Shown here piece after piece: positions 36,466-44,888 of a DNA stretch of 64,000 nt. The DNA comes from Flavobacteriales bacterium. GTDB lineage: Bacteria > Bacteroidota > Bacteroidia > Flavobacteriales_E > Vicingaceae. A program made the position numbers and the translations under genes. Each line of letters opens with the position of its first letter. Positions within the stretch are counted from its first letter, which is position 1. Location: positions 1 through 64,000 of the forward strand of contig JAGQZT010000031.1 of the NCBI GenBank assembly GCA_020435335.1, written 5' to 3'. Below the pieces are notes generated by a model. That model searched no databases. It had not been told where the DNA came from and saw only the letters and a program-made list of their open reading frames with translations.

Positions 36466-37029
36466 CTATTTCCCGTTAAATTCGCTCATGGTCCGGTTGA
36501 GGCCGATGGTACCGAATGCCTTAATCATTTCACCGGCTTTTTCCAGTCGTTCGGGGAGCAGAGTCTGCTCTTCCGGGGCAAAATTACCCAACACATGGTT
36601 GATTTGTTTGCCTTTCACAAAATCACTCCCTACACCGAAACGGATGCGGGCGAAGTTGGGATTTCCGAGTATTTTGATGATGTCTTTTAACCCGTTGTGT
36701 CCACCGTCGCTCCCTTTGCCTTTCAGTCGGAGGGTCCCGAACGGAAGGGCAATTTCGTCGGTAATAATCAGCAGGTTCTCCGCTTTGATCTTTTCGGCCT
36801 GGAGGTAGTAGTTTACGGCTTTGCCGCTCAGGTTCATGTAGGTGGAAGGTTTAACCAGGATAAAGGTTCTTCCTTTGTGTTTCAGGGTAGCTGTTGAGCC
36901 GAGTTTGCCGGGCTCAAAAAAAATATTGGATGCCTTAGCCAAGGCATCCAATATCATAAAACCAATATTATGGCGAGTATTTTCGTATTCGGCACCAATG
37001 TTACCAAGGCCTACCACTAAATACTTCAT
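36466..37029 (-). CDS. pth: Peptidyl-tRNA hydrolase
   Basis: 187 residues. It frees tRNA from dropped-off peptidyl-tRNA. VVGLGNIGAEYENTRHNIGF carries the catalytic His, with the helper residues in LVKPSTYMNLSG and ITDEIALPFGTLRLKGKGSD followed by GGHNGLKD. It follows rplY, an arrangement (prs-ctc-pth) seen in many bacteria. Confidence 0.97.
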   Translation of the reverse strand: MKYLVVGLGNIGAEYENTRHNIGFMILDALAKASNIFFEPGKLGSTATLKHKGRTFILVKPSTYMNLSGKAVNYYLQAEKIKAENLLIITDEIALPFGTLRLKGKGSDGGHNGLKDIIKILGNPNFARIRFGVGSDFVKGKQINHVLGNFAPEEQTLLPERLEKAGEMIKAFGTIGLNRTMSEFNGK

Positions 37030-37037
37030 AGGTCTGA

Positions 37038-37706
37038 TTATTCAGCTGCAGCAGGTTCTTCAGCTTTAGCTTCTTCACCACCTTCGGCTGCAGGAGCTTC
37101 TGCACCTTCGGCAGCAGCTTCAGCACCTTCTTCATCTTCTTCATCGTCGTTGTCAGCAACAGCAACTCTGGATCGTTTAATGGCAACAACTACGGCGTTG
37201 TCAGCATCCAGAAAACGCAATCCTTCTTTCTCGATTTCACCCACTTTAATGGATTGACCGATTCTCAGGTTGGTGATGTCTAACTCAATGTTCTCAGGTA
37301 AGGCGGAAGGTAACCCGCTAACAGTCAGTTTACGGGTAACAGTACGTAATTTACCACCGTTCATTACACCTCTGGAGTTCCCTTTCAGGCTAACAGGTAA
37401 TTTCACGGTTAACGCCTTATCTTCGGATACTTCCAGGAAGTCTACGTGTAAAGGTCTGTCGGTTACAGGGTGATACTGTACATCTTTGATGATAGCCTTA
37501 AACTTTTTCCCGTCAACATCCAGGTCAATGAAGAATACTTCAGGTGTGTTAACCAGTTTCCCGAATTTTACTTCGTTCACGGTAAAGTGCGTATTTTCTT
37601 TACCTCCATAGATCACACATGGAATGCTTTCGTCTTTTCTAAGGGTCTTAGCATTAGATGAACCTCTTTCTGCTCTGTTGTTTCCGCTTAATGCTACAGT
37701 TTTCAT
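37038..37706 (-). CDS. rplY: 50S ribosomal protein L25 (CTC/TL5 type)
   Basis: 222 residues. Binds 5S rRNA. The N-terminal L25 domain has SNAKTLRKDESIPCVIYGGK and VDFLEVSEDKALTVKLPVSL; the second domain is the TL5/CTC type (PENIELDITNLRIGQSIKVG). The C-terminal 40 residues are an acidic Ala/Glu tail. Lies between prs and pth on one strand. Confidence 0.95.
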   Translation of the reverse strand: MKTVALSGNNRAERGSSNAKTLRKDESIPCVIYGGKENTHFTVNEVKFGKLVNTPEVFFIDLDVDGKKFKAIIKDVQYHPVTDRPLHVDFLEVSEDKALTVKLPVSLKGNSRGVMNGGKLRTVTRKLTVSGLPSALPENIELDITNLRIGQSIKVGEIEKEGLRFLDADNAVVVAIKRSRVAVADNDDEEDEEGAEAAAEGAEAPAAEGGEEAKAEEPAAAE

Positions 37707-37723
37707 TATCGTTATTTTAAATT

Positions 37724-38653
37724 TTACACAATAAATACTTCACTAATCGACTCATGACTAGTGACTTTTTTCATAATATCAGCAAACAGATCGGCCACTG
37801 AAATCACCTTAATCTTCGGACTGTTTTTAGTCAAAGGGATGGTATCAGAAACGATTAGTTCTGTAAGCTTTGAATTTTCAATTCTTTCGTAAGCCTCACC
37901 GGATAAGATGGCATGAGTGGCCATGGCTCTCACACTATTGGCACCATTTTCCATCATCAGGTCGGCTGCTTTGGTCAATGTTCCGGCGGTGTCTACCATG
38001 TCATCTACGATGATGATGTCTTTTCCGGCTACCTCACCGATCAGGAACATGTTTTCAATTTCGTTGGCCTTTTTGCGGTGTTTGTAACAAACTACCACTT
38101 CGGCGTGCATGTGCTTGGCATAGGCGTTGGCACGTTTGGTGCCTCCCATATCGGGAGAAGCCATGGTCAGGTTGGTCAGGTTCAGGCTCTTTACATAAGG
38201 AATGAATACCGTAGATGCAAACAAGTGATCCACCGGTACCTCAAAAAATCCCTGAATCTGGTCGGCATGTAGGTCCATGGTCATGATTCGGGTTACCCCG
38301 GCAGCGGCCAGCATGTTGGCAACCAGTTTGGCTCCTATCGGTACTCTGGGCTTGTCTTTTCGATCCTGACGAGCCAGCCCGAAATAAGGCATGATGGCAA
38401 CAATTTGTCTTGCAGATGCACGCTTGGCAGCATCAATCATCATTAGCAGTTCCATCAGGTTATCGGCAGGCGGATTGGTCGATTGGATAATGAAGACATC
38501 AGATCCACGAACAGATTCCTCAAACGAAGGCTGAAACTCGCCATCACTAAAGGTGTTGATGATCACATTGCCCAATGAAGTGCCATGGCTTGCAGCGATT
38601 TTCTCCGCCAGCCCCATGGTATTTCTTCCCGCAAATATTTGAACTCTAGACAT
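37724..38653 (-). CDS. prs: Ribose-phosphate pyrophosphokinase
   Basis: 309 residues. Makes PRPP from ribose-5-phosphate and ATP for nucleotide, His and Trp synthesis. ATP and metal sites: MPYFGLARQDRKDKPRVPIG, MTMDLHADQIQGFFEVPVDH; the PRPP loop is IIIVDDMVDTAGTLTKAAD. First gene of prs-rplY-pth. A strong promoter lies at 38685-38715. Confidence 0.96.
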   Translation of the reverse strand: MSRVQIFAGRNTMGLAEKIAASHGTSLGNVIINTFSDGEFQPSFEESVRGSDVFIIQSTNPPADNLMELLMMIDAAKRASARQIVAIMPYFGLARQDRKDKPRVPIGAKLVANMLAAAGVTRIMTMDLHADQIQGFFEVPVDHLFASTVFIPYVKSLNLTNLTMASPDMGGTKRANAYAKHMHAEVVVCYKHRKKANEIENMFLIGEVAGKDIIIVDDMVDTAGTLTKAADLMMENGANSVRAMATHAILSGEAYERIENSKLTELIVSDTIPLTKNSPKIKVISVADLFADIMKKVTSHESISEVFIV

Positions 38654-38684
38654 AATTCCTTCCTTCCTTCTTCTAAAAGGGCTG

Positions 38685-38715
38685 CAAATGTATTAATTTA
38701 TTGGAAGTAAGACAA
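38685..38715 (-). promoter_or_regulatory. Promoter of prs-rplY-pth
   Basis: On the minus strand: TTG (complement of 38713-38715), a 20-base spacer, then TACATTTG (38685-38692), a full match to the Bacteroidota promoter. Confidence 0.7.
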
Positions 38716-38915
38716 GTAATTAAATGACTTTAAAATAAAAAAGTCAAAGAATTTTTTCGATGAATCAAAAGTATTCAATATTTTCGCAGTCCATTTGACC
38801 GGGGGGCTATCATTGATTTTCGAATGAACCCAGTCGCCGGTTGATGTAAACTTAAGCCCGAGTGGTCCTTTTACAGGTTCAGGATAAACTCCACCATCGG
38901 GCAAAAGGTAAAATT

Positions 38916-38996
38916 GCCCGAGTGGCGGAATTGGTAGACGCGCACGACTCAAACTCGTGTTCCTTTGGAGTGCCGGTTCGACTCCGGCCTCGGGTA
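38916..38996 (+). tRNA. tRNA-Leu (anticodon CAA)
   Basis: 81 nt. Acceptor stem GCCCGAG / CTCGGGT (first pair G-T), D arm, anticodon stem CACGA / TCGTG with loop CTCAAAC giving anticodon CAA for UUG codons, a long variable arm typical of tRNA-Leu, and T arm GCCGGTTCGACTCCGGC. Discriminator A at 38996; the CCA end is not encoded. Followed by a terminator and by two further copies of its 3' end. Confidence 0.93.
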
Positions 38997-38999
38997 CAA

Positions 39000-39032
39000 T
39001 AAAAGCAAGCGAAAGCTTGCTTTTATTTTTTT
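39000..39032 (+). terminator. Terminator of tRNA-Leu
   Basis: 11-bp perfect stem TAAAAGCAAGC / GCTTGCTTTTA with a GAAA loop, then a T-run. Confidence 0.88.
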
Positions 39033-39087
39033 AGGCCGGAGGAGAAGTTTATCCCGCATTTCGGGCGGGAAGTCCGGCCTCGGGTAC

Positions 39088-39115
39088 AAAAGCTCCTGTT
39101 TCAGGAGCTTTTTTT
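39088..39115 (+). terminator. Hairpin after the second tRNA-tail copy
   Basis: 11-bp stem AAAAGCTCCTG / CAGGAGCTTTT, loop TTT, followed by T residues. A functional-looking intrinsic terminator, unrelated in sequence to the first. Confidence 0.85.
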
Positions 39116-39200
39116 ATGGCCGGAGGAGAGGCCAGCCTGAACGAGTTCATTCGGGCAGGTTTATCCCGCATTTCAGGCGGGAAGTCCGGCCTCGGGTACA

Positions 39201-39220
39201 AAAGGTGTTATTTTACCTTT
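39201..39220. terminator. Weak hairpin after the third tRNA-tail copy
   Basis: 6-bp stem AAAGGT / ACCTTT with an 8-base loop; it overlaps the 3' end of the minus-strand gene that stops at 39208. Confidence 0.4.
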
Positions 39221-40014
39221 GTATTTAAGCTCTCCATGACATCAATTATCTTATTCATAATTTCCTCATCTAAATCATCTATAGAGTATTTTGATAATTC
39301 ACTAGGATAAATGATAGAATAATAATGCCTGTATTTTGATAGGTAGCAAAAAGATTCATTGATATTATTTGCTTTTGAACTTTGCTTGAATAATTCTTTC
39401 AAATATTCAAGGACCTCATCAAATTTGTTTGCTTTGTACAAGAATTCGGCTTTCTTAATGCAAAGAGATTTATGGTCTTCACAATTGCAATGCAATCCTG
39501 TATGTTCAGTTTGAGACTCAATTAATTGATCACAATAGTATACTGCAGAATCATACTTCTCTCTATATTCGTACATATCCATTAAACGAAAGTTCAACTG
39601 CTTTGTAATCTTTTTTAAGGTATCTTGTTTAAGGGCTATTTTATAATCTGATACAGCATGGCTTGTATTATTAATAGATGCATAATAATTCCCTCTCGTA
39701 TAATAATAGTGGGCAATTGTTACTTCCTTATAATCACTAAGATTTACCTCATTGTCGATTAATGCACTTAGATCACTGATAATAGTTTTATGGAATTGTT
39801 TTTCTTCCCTTGTTTTTATTGTTTTAGCATGAGGCATTCTGGTCATTAGTTCAGCTCTCCGCCATATCAATGTGTAATCGACTGTATCCAGTGCTCCTAT
39901 TTGCTTGTTGAGAAGCTCTAAGTGTTTGGTGCTATGTAAGTTGGGGTCGGGTTGAGCTATTATTGACTGGAGACCTAGTACAATAATCAGTGCTGCTAGA
40001 ATAAAGGTTTTCAT
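39208..40014 (-). CDS. Exported TPR-like protein of unknown function
   Basis: 268 residues. Signal peptide TFILAALIIVLGLQSIIAQ. The rest is helical with TPR-like pairs (AHYYYTRGNYYASINNTSHA, MYEYREKYDSAVYYCDQLIE, KAEFLYKANKFDEVLEYLKE). It is clearly more AT-rich than prs-rplY-pth, and it abuts the tRNA-tail repeats, so it may have arrived by transfer. No family recognised. Confidence 0.7.
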   Translation of the reverse strand: MKTFILAALIIVLGLQSIIAQPDPNLHSTKHLELLNKQIGALDTVDYTLIWRRAELMTRMPHAKTIKTREEKQFHKTIISDLSALIDNEVNLSDYKEVTIAHYYYTRGNYYASINNTSHAVSDYKIALKQDTLKKITKQLNFRLMDMYEYREKYDSAVYYCDQLIESQTEHTGLHCNCEDHKSLCIKKAEFLYKANKFDEVLEYLKELFKQSSKANNINESFCYLSKYRHYYSIIYPSELSKYSIDDLDEEIMNKIIDVMESLNTKVK

Positions 40015-40616
40015 ATTTGGAAATTACGATACCCCTAAATTACTAAAATAACACTCCACTAATGGGGTGATAGGCTGTTTTGCATAATTATTTAAGCTTA
40101 TCAAACTGGAATGGAATTAGGAGGGCGTGAGGTATTGTTCTGCCTCAATATTAATACAACTTCTCATGTAGCAGTGCCATAATCGATGGATTAAACAACC
40201 ATTAAGTTTGCTGCAGATGCTTAATGATCTCCTGAAAAAATCCTTACTTTTAGCATATGAAGGAGAGTCTTTTAGCAACAGTAGTTCTGATGGTGTATTT
40301 ACTGATTTTAGTGATTACGAAGTGGGTTGTTCCTAATGCCTTAATTACCTAATATACTATCCTTCCCCGTGCTGTTGGTTATGGTTGTTTTTCAACATTT
40401 GCCTGATTGGGTACAGTACGCATTTTTATTGTTTACATGGCTTTAATTTGGTCATTGATTAGGGTTATGATTAGAAAATTTATGAAGCGCTAAGCGTTTG
40501 TAGCGTTTTCTCCTCATCATGCATGGCGCATGAGCTGATTTATTTATCCAGTAGCCGGCATTTGGTGTTAAAACCCTGCGGGGGTAAGAAATAATTAAGG
40601 AAACCGACTTGTTACA
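40015..40616. other. Intergenic region, 600 bp, with one possible micro-ORF
   Basis: No full-size gene visible on either strand. The only coding candidate is the 31-codon ORF at 40257-40352. The rest is AT-rich and looks decayed. Confidence 0.6.
40257..40352 (+). CDS. Possible 31-residue membrane microprotein
   Basis: An ATG at 40257 starts MKESLLATVVLMVYLLILVI, a single hydrophobic helix with a charged N-terminus, followed by TKWVVPNALIT and a TAA. A TACTTTTA box (one mismatch from TAnnTTTG) lies just upstream. The composition is convincing for a one-helix membrane peptide, but chance cannot be excluded at this length. Confidence 0.35.
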   Translation: MKESLLATVVLMVYLLILVITKWVVPNALIT

Positions 40617-40889
40617 ATGAAAAAAATACTCCTTCAAATAAGCTACATCTTGTTATTCCTGCTGGGAATCTATTTTTCGTTGGGGATGCTGGCGTCGGTT
40701 GTGCTCATCATCCTGGAATATACCGGCGGACAAATGAGTGCCGAGCTCATCGAGGAATTCCCCGAATTCGATTCCCGGATCATTTACCTGGGGTTGACAG
40801 TATTTGCACTATGCTGCGGCGGAATAGCCTTTACCTGCTTCTTCGGCGTTTATGCCATTAAAAAAGGCCTCAGAAAACTGAGGCCTTGA
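40617..40889 (+). CDS. Small two-helix membrane protein
   Basis: 90 residues with two membrane helices (YILLFLLGIYFSLGMLASVVLI without the ends; FALCCGGIAFTCFFGVYAI) and a basic C-terminus (KKGLRKLRP). The loop between is acidic. No family recognised. The last ten codons also form a terminator stem. Confidence 0.65.
   Translation: MKKILLQISYILLFLLGIYFSLGMLASVVLIILEYTGGQMSAELIEEFPEFDSRIIYLGLTVFALCCGGIAFTCFFGVYAIKKGLRKLRP
40864..40887 (-). terminator. Terminator shared by convergent genes
   Basis: 10-bp perfect stem AAGGCCTCAG / CTGAGGCCTT, loop AAAA. On the minus strand TTTTT follows the stem, so it ends the giant gene at 40894; on the plus strand it forms the 3' end of the small membrane-protein gene. 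Confidence 0.8.
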
Positions 40890-40893
40890 AAGC

Positions 40894-43800
40894 TTATCGT
40901 ATGATGGTCACATGTCCGGTTCGGTCATGTTCAATGCCGTTGATGTCTTTGAAATGTAAGCGCCAAACGTAAACACCTTCGGTTACGAATTTTCCTTTGT
41001 AGGTTCCGTCCCAGGGTTCAAACGTTTTGTACGATGAGAAGACTTGTTCACCCCAGCGGTCGAAGATCATGAAGCTGTACCCGTCGGCACTTAAGCCGAA
41101 TCCTTGAGGAGCAAATCCTTCATTCAACCCGTCAAAATCCGGTGTAAAGGCATTCGGAACGTATATTCCAAATTCACCCTCAACAATTACGCTTCCCGAA
41201 GTGGTATCCATACAGCCGTTGGCATCCGTTACATATAAGATCACGTTATAGATGCCGGTATCTTCCGGGAAGGTGAAATACGGATGCTGTTCCGTGCTGC
41301 TTCCCCAACCGTCAAAATCCCACAACCAGCTGGAAATGTTGGTGAACGACTGGTCAATAAAATAGACCGTCGGGTCGAATACGGTTGTCGGGTTGTTTTC
41401 CGTAATAAAATCGGCAATCGGGTTGGCATAAACAGTAACAAATGCAGGTTTGGTCAATGAATTGGTGCAACCTCCGGCAGCAGCAGTTGATGTAACTGTG
41501 AGTGTAATGTTATATGTTCCGGCATGCGAATAGTTGTGAGAAACAACACTTCCGCTTCCGGTACTGCCATCTCCGAAGTTCCAGGTTGATGTTCCGACCA
41601 TACCTCCGGTCGTATCGGAAGTATTGGTAAATTCAAACGGCTGCGACGGTATCAGGCACATGCCAAATGTATCTACGGTAAAGTCAACAACAGGAAGCGG
41701 ATTAACAATAATATCCTCCGTATCCGTACTGCTGCATGCTCCACTGGTTACATAAGTAATCGTATGGGTTCCTACTCCGGCCGAAGCAGGATCAAAAGTG
41801 CCGTTCGCTCCGTTCACAATTCCGTTTCCGCTCCATGTTCCTCCGGGAGTAGCTGCACTCAGGACTACAGGACCGTTTGAAACGCAGTATGGACCGGCAG
41901 GAGTTATAGTGGCATCATCGGGAGCAGTAACTACAATTGTGGTTGTTTTTACGTCTCCGCATGGTCCGCCAATCGTATAGGTAATCGTATGTGTTCCGGC
42001 TCCGGCAGTTTGAGGGTTGAACGTGCCGTTGGCGCCATTGGTAATGCCGTTTCCACTCCAGGTTCCCCCCGGATCAACAGCGGTTAAGTTAATGGCAGGA
42101 TCGTTTATACAGTAAGGGCCAACAGGGGTAATCGTGGCATCCATATTTGGGTTCACCAGGATGTCAACGGTCTGGGTGTCGCCGCAGCTGCCCGTTATGC
42201 CATAGGTAATGGTGTGTGTGCCCGGTCCGGCTACCGAAGGGTTGAACGTGCCGTTGGCGCCATTGGTAATGCCGTTTCCACTCCAGGTTCCTCCCGGATC
42301 TACGGCAGTAAGGTTAACAGCAGGGTCGTTCTCACAATACGGACCTGCAGGTGTTATTGCGGCATTGGCCAGAAGTGTACTGGTGATGGTGTACGAGGAA
42401 GGCGTTCCGACGCATCCGTTAAGGGTAGGAGTTACGGTTATGGTTGCTGATGTTGGTGCACCTGCTGCATTGAAAGCAGGTGTATTTCCGGTTCCATTGG
42501 CCGCCAGACCGATAGCAGGATTGGAATTGGTCCAGGCAAACGTGCCGCCCGCAGGGGTGCTGGTAAAAGCTGAGGCCGGTACAGGATCACCGTTACAATA
42601 GGTTGCGTTAGCCGGCACGGTAACCGTTGGAGCAGGGTTAACTGTGATGGTGTAGGTAGATGAAGTACCCGGACAACCATTCACTGTCGGTGTAACGGTA
42701 ATGGTTCCGGATATCGGGCTACCCGTTGTGTTTGTTGCTGTAAATGCCGTTGTGTTTCCGGTTCCGTTCGCAGCTAATCCGATAGCAGTATTGGAGTTGG
42801 TCCAGGTGAATGTACCGCCGGCAGGAACACTGGTAAAGGCTGATGCAGGAACGGCATCTCCCGGACAATAAGTTGCATTGGCCGGAACATTCACGGTCGG
42901 TACCGGATATACGGTAATGAAGTTCGGCATCAATAAGGTGTCGTTCACAGTACCGTTGGTTACGATCAATTGCACATCATAAGAACCGGATGCATTGTAG
43001 CAGATGTTGGTCGGATTTTGAGCCGTTGATGAATTAGGGGTTCCTCCCGGGAAGGACCAGGTCCAGCCTGTAGGGCCATTCGTACTCAAATCAAAGAAGT
43101 CGATGCAATCGTTTACGCATAAGGTACTATCCGAAGAACTGAATTGTGCTGTTGGGCCGGTACATGGGTTTACGGTAATGGTGTACGTCGACGGCGTGCC
43201 GGCACATCCGTTAGCGCTAGGAGTAACGGTAATGGTGCTTGTTATCGGAGCAGCAGTTCCGTTGGTAGCTGTAAAAGCAGGTGTATTTCCGGTTCCATTG
43301 GCTCCCAGACCGATGGCCGTGTTGGAGTTGGTCCAGGTAAATGTACCACCGGCAGGATTGGAAGTGAAAGCAGAAGCCGGTACAGGGTCTCCATTACAAA
43401 ACGTCAGATTTGCTGGAACATTCACCGTAGGGGTAGGGTACACGGTAATCGTGTATGTGGATGGAGTTCCTGTACAACCATTGGCTGTGGGCGTAACTGT
43501 GATGGTTCCAGATATCGTAGCTCCTGTTGTATTGGTAGCTGTAAAAGCAGGTGTATTTCCGGTTCCGTTTGCCGCCAGTCCGATAGCTGTGTTGGAGTTG
43601 GTCCAGGTAAATGTACCACCGGCAGGATTGGAAGTGAAAGCAGAAGCCGGTACGGCGTCTCCGGGGCAATAAGATGCGTTGGCCGGAACGTTTACGGTAG
43701 GATCGGGATTAACAATCACGTTCGTTGTGTCGGTAGAGATACAGCCATTACCATCGGTATAGGTTACGGTATAGATTCCGCTCATAGCAGTAGTCGCCCC

Positions 43801-44754
43801 CGGAATACTTGGGTTTTGAGCTGCTGAATTAAATCCGTTCGGGCCGGTCCAGGCGAAAGTTCCTGTTCCGGGTGTATTCAGTTGGATAGTCTGACCGATA
43901 CAATACGGTCCGGTATTGGTCGCTGTTGTCGTTCCGTTTCCGGCTGTATAGGTAATTACTATAGAGCCGTCACCGGCATTATTACCTTGGATACAACCAC
44001 CTCCGGCGGGAGTTAAGCTGGAACCACCGCCACCACCGGCTGCACCATTTGATCCGAAGCAACAGCCGTCACTACCGCCGCCGCCGCCGCCATAGTAGCC
44101 ACCGCCGCCGCCGCCGCCAGATGCTCCGAAATTTGGATCATATCCACCATCTCCGCCTGCCATAAAACTGCCGTCAAATCCAGATTGTCCACCACCTGAC
44201 CATGGAGGGCCACCCAAACCGCCTGCGGTTTGGCTTCCTCCGGCACCGCCAACTGTTTGAAAAGGAGAAGGATTTCCAGCAACTCCTGTTGCACATCCAC
44301 CGGCTCCACCGGCTCCATCTGTTGGAGCAACCCCTGTTGTTGCATTAGAACCGCCACCTTGACCACCGCCAGCACCGGCTACAATTACCGGAGTACCACC
44401 GATAGTGATCCATGAAGCGCCACCACCAGCATAAGAGTTATCATTTCCGGTTGTGGCTGCATGACCGGATCCGCCACCGCCGTAGCTGGGAGCGGGTCCT
44501 GTAGGCTGACATCCTACATCAAGTTGGATGTTTTGACCTGGAGTAACAGTAAAAGTTCCCGTAACAGTAGCACCAAGCCCTCCAAGTGGCCCTCCGCCTT
44601 GTGCGCCGTTTACAGTTACATTGATGCTGGTCACACATGGAGGTACCACCCAGTTTTGAGAACCACCGGTACAGTTAAAGGTTACACTGGATTGTGCCTG
44701 TGTAAGCAGGGCCAGTGTGATGAAAAACAGAAATGATGAGAGTTTTTGTATCAT
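40894..44754 (-). CDS. Giant T9SS-secreted Gly-rich / Ig-like protein with type B sorting domain
   Basis: 1,286 residues. Signal peptide LSSFLFFITLALLTQAQ. A glycine-rich domain fills about 60-270 (GGGGSGHAATTGNDNSYAGG), resembling the Gly_rich domain of surface proteins. Then Ig-like/PKD modules of about 88-90 residues (TVNVPANATYCPGDAVPASA; FTWTNSNTAIGLAANGTGN), a PKD (GWTWSFPGGTPNSSTAQNPT), three modules with GGTWSGNGITNGANGTF, more PKDs, and the type B domain (VPNAFTPDFDGLNEGF, MIFDRWGEQVFSSYK, WDGTYKGKFVTEGVYVW). Exported by the T9SS; a surface adhesin or matrix role is inferred. Related to the 1,856-residue adhesin at 11247-16817. Confidence 0.9.
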   Translation of the reverse strand: MIQKLSSFLFFITLALLTQAQSSVTFNCTGGSQNWVVPPCVTSINVTVNGAQGGGPLGGLGATVTGTFTVTPGQNIQLDVGCQPTGPAPSYGGGGSGHAATTGNDNSYAGGGASWITIGGTPVIVAGAGGGQGGGSNATTGVAPTDGAGGAGGCATGVAGNPSPFQTVGGAGGSQTAGGLGGPPWSGGGQSGFDGSFMAGGDGGYDPNFGASGGGGGGGYYGGGGGGSDGCCFGSNGAAGGGGGSSLTPAGGGCIQGNNAGDGSIVITYTAGNGTTTATNTGPYCIGQTIQLNTPGTGTFAWTGPNGFNSAAQNPSIPGATTAMSGIYTVTYTDGNGCISTDTTNVIVNPDPTVNVPANASYCPGDAVPASAFTSNPAGGTFTWTNSNTAIGLAANGTGNTPAFTATNTTGATISGTITVTPTANGCTGTPSTYTITVYPTPTVNVPANLTFCNGDPVPASAFTSNPAGGTFTWTNSNTAIGLGANGTGNTPAFTATNGTAAPITSTITVTPSANGCAGTPSTYTITVNPCTGPTAQFSSSDSTLCVNDCIDFFDLSTNGPTGWTWSFPGGTPNSSTAQNPTNICYNASGSYDVQLIVTNGTVNDTLLMPNFITVYPVPTVNVPANATYCPGDAVPASAFTSVPAGGTFTWTNSNTAIGLAANGTGNTTAFTATNTTGSPISGTITVTPTVNGCPGTSSTYTITVNPAPTVTVPANATYCNGDPVPASAFTSTPAGGTFAWTNSNPAIGLAANGTGNTPAFNAAGAPTSATITVTPTLNGCVGTPSSYTITSTLLANAAITPAGPYCENDPAVNLTAVDPGGTWSGNGITNGANGTFNPSVAGPGTHTITYGITGSCGDTQTVDILVNPNMDATITPVGPYCINDPAINLTAVDPGGTWSGNGITNGANGTFNPQTAGAGTHTITYTIGGPCGDVKTTTIVVTAPDDATITPAGPYCVSNGPVVLSAATPGGTWSGNGIVNGANGTFDPASAGVGTHTITYVTSGACSSTDTEDIIVNPLPVVDFTVDTFGMCLIPSQPFEFTNTSDTTGGMVGTSTWNFGDGSTGSGSVVSHNYSHAGTYNITLTVTSTAAAGGCTNSLTKPAFVTVYANPIADFITENNPTTVFDPTVYFIDQSFTNISSWLWDFDGWGSSTEQHPYFTFPEDTGIYNVILYVTDANGCMDTTSGSVIVEGEFGIYVPNAFTPDFDGLNEGFAPQGFGLSADGYSFMIFDRWGEQVFSSYKTFEPWDGTYKGKFVTEGVYVWRLHFKDINGIEHDRTGHVTIIR
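41700..43720. repeat. Intragenic repeats in the second giant gene
   Basis: Two repeat types. Modules of about 270 bp lie between about 42360 and 43720 (the same 20 bases, GTAAAAGCAGGTGTATTTCC, at 43271 and 43541). Modules of about 220 bp lie between about 41700 and 42360, with near-identical stretches near 42020 and 42240. Confidence 0.75.
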
Positions 44755-44843
44755 ATTGGACGGTTCAGTTCAAGTGTGTTTACTAGTAAGACGAAAAATA
44801 CGGAAATAGGTTGTCAATATACCAGAATAGATTTGTAAAAAAA

Positions 44844-44863
44844 AAGCCTCCAAAAGGAAGCTT
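44844..44863 (-). terminator. Terminator of the type A cargo gene
   Basis: 8-bp stem with one mismatch, AAGCCTCC / GGAAGCTT, loop AAAA; on the minus strand it is followed by nine T residues. Confidence 0.75.
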
Positions 44864-44888
44864 CTTTTCATGGGTTTAACTAAATCAA

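Larger units (their letters stand above)
38983..39201 (+). repeat. Tandem copies of the tRNA-Leu 3' tail
   Basis: The 17 bases TCCGGCCTCGGGTACAA occur at 38983-38999 (in the tRNA), 39073-39089 and 39185-39201. Each is followed at once by a hairpin. The two extra copies also share an upstream hairpin in which GGCCGGA pairs with TCCGGCC around an inner TCCCGC / GCGGGA stem. This is the pattern of repeated insertion at, or slippage of, a tRNA attachment site. Confidence 0.85.

Noticed and set aside
38698-38952. 84-codon minus-strand frame overlapping tRNA-Leu
   Set aside because: Its first 13 codons are antisense to the tRNA; no recognisable motif; composition not gene-like.
43103-43827. Long plus-strand frames opposite the second giant gene
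   Set aside because: They reflect repeat codon bias on the other strand (VAVKAGVFPVP repeated); no independent signals.
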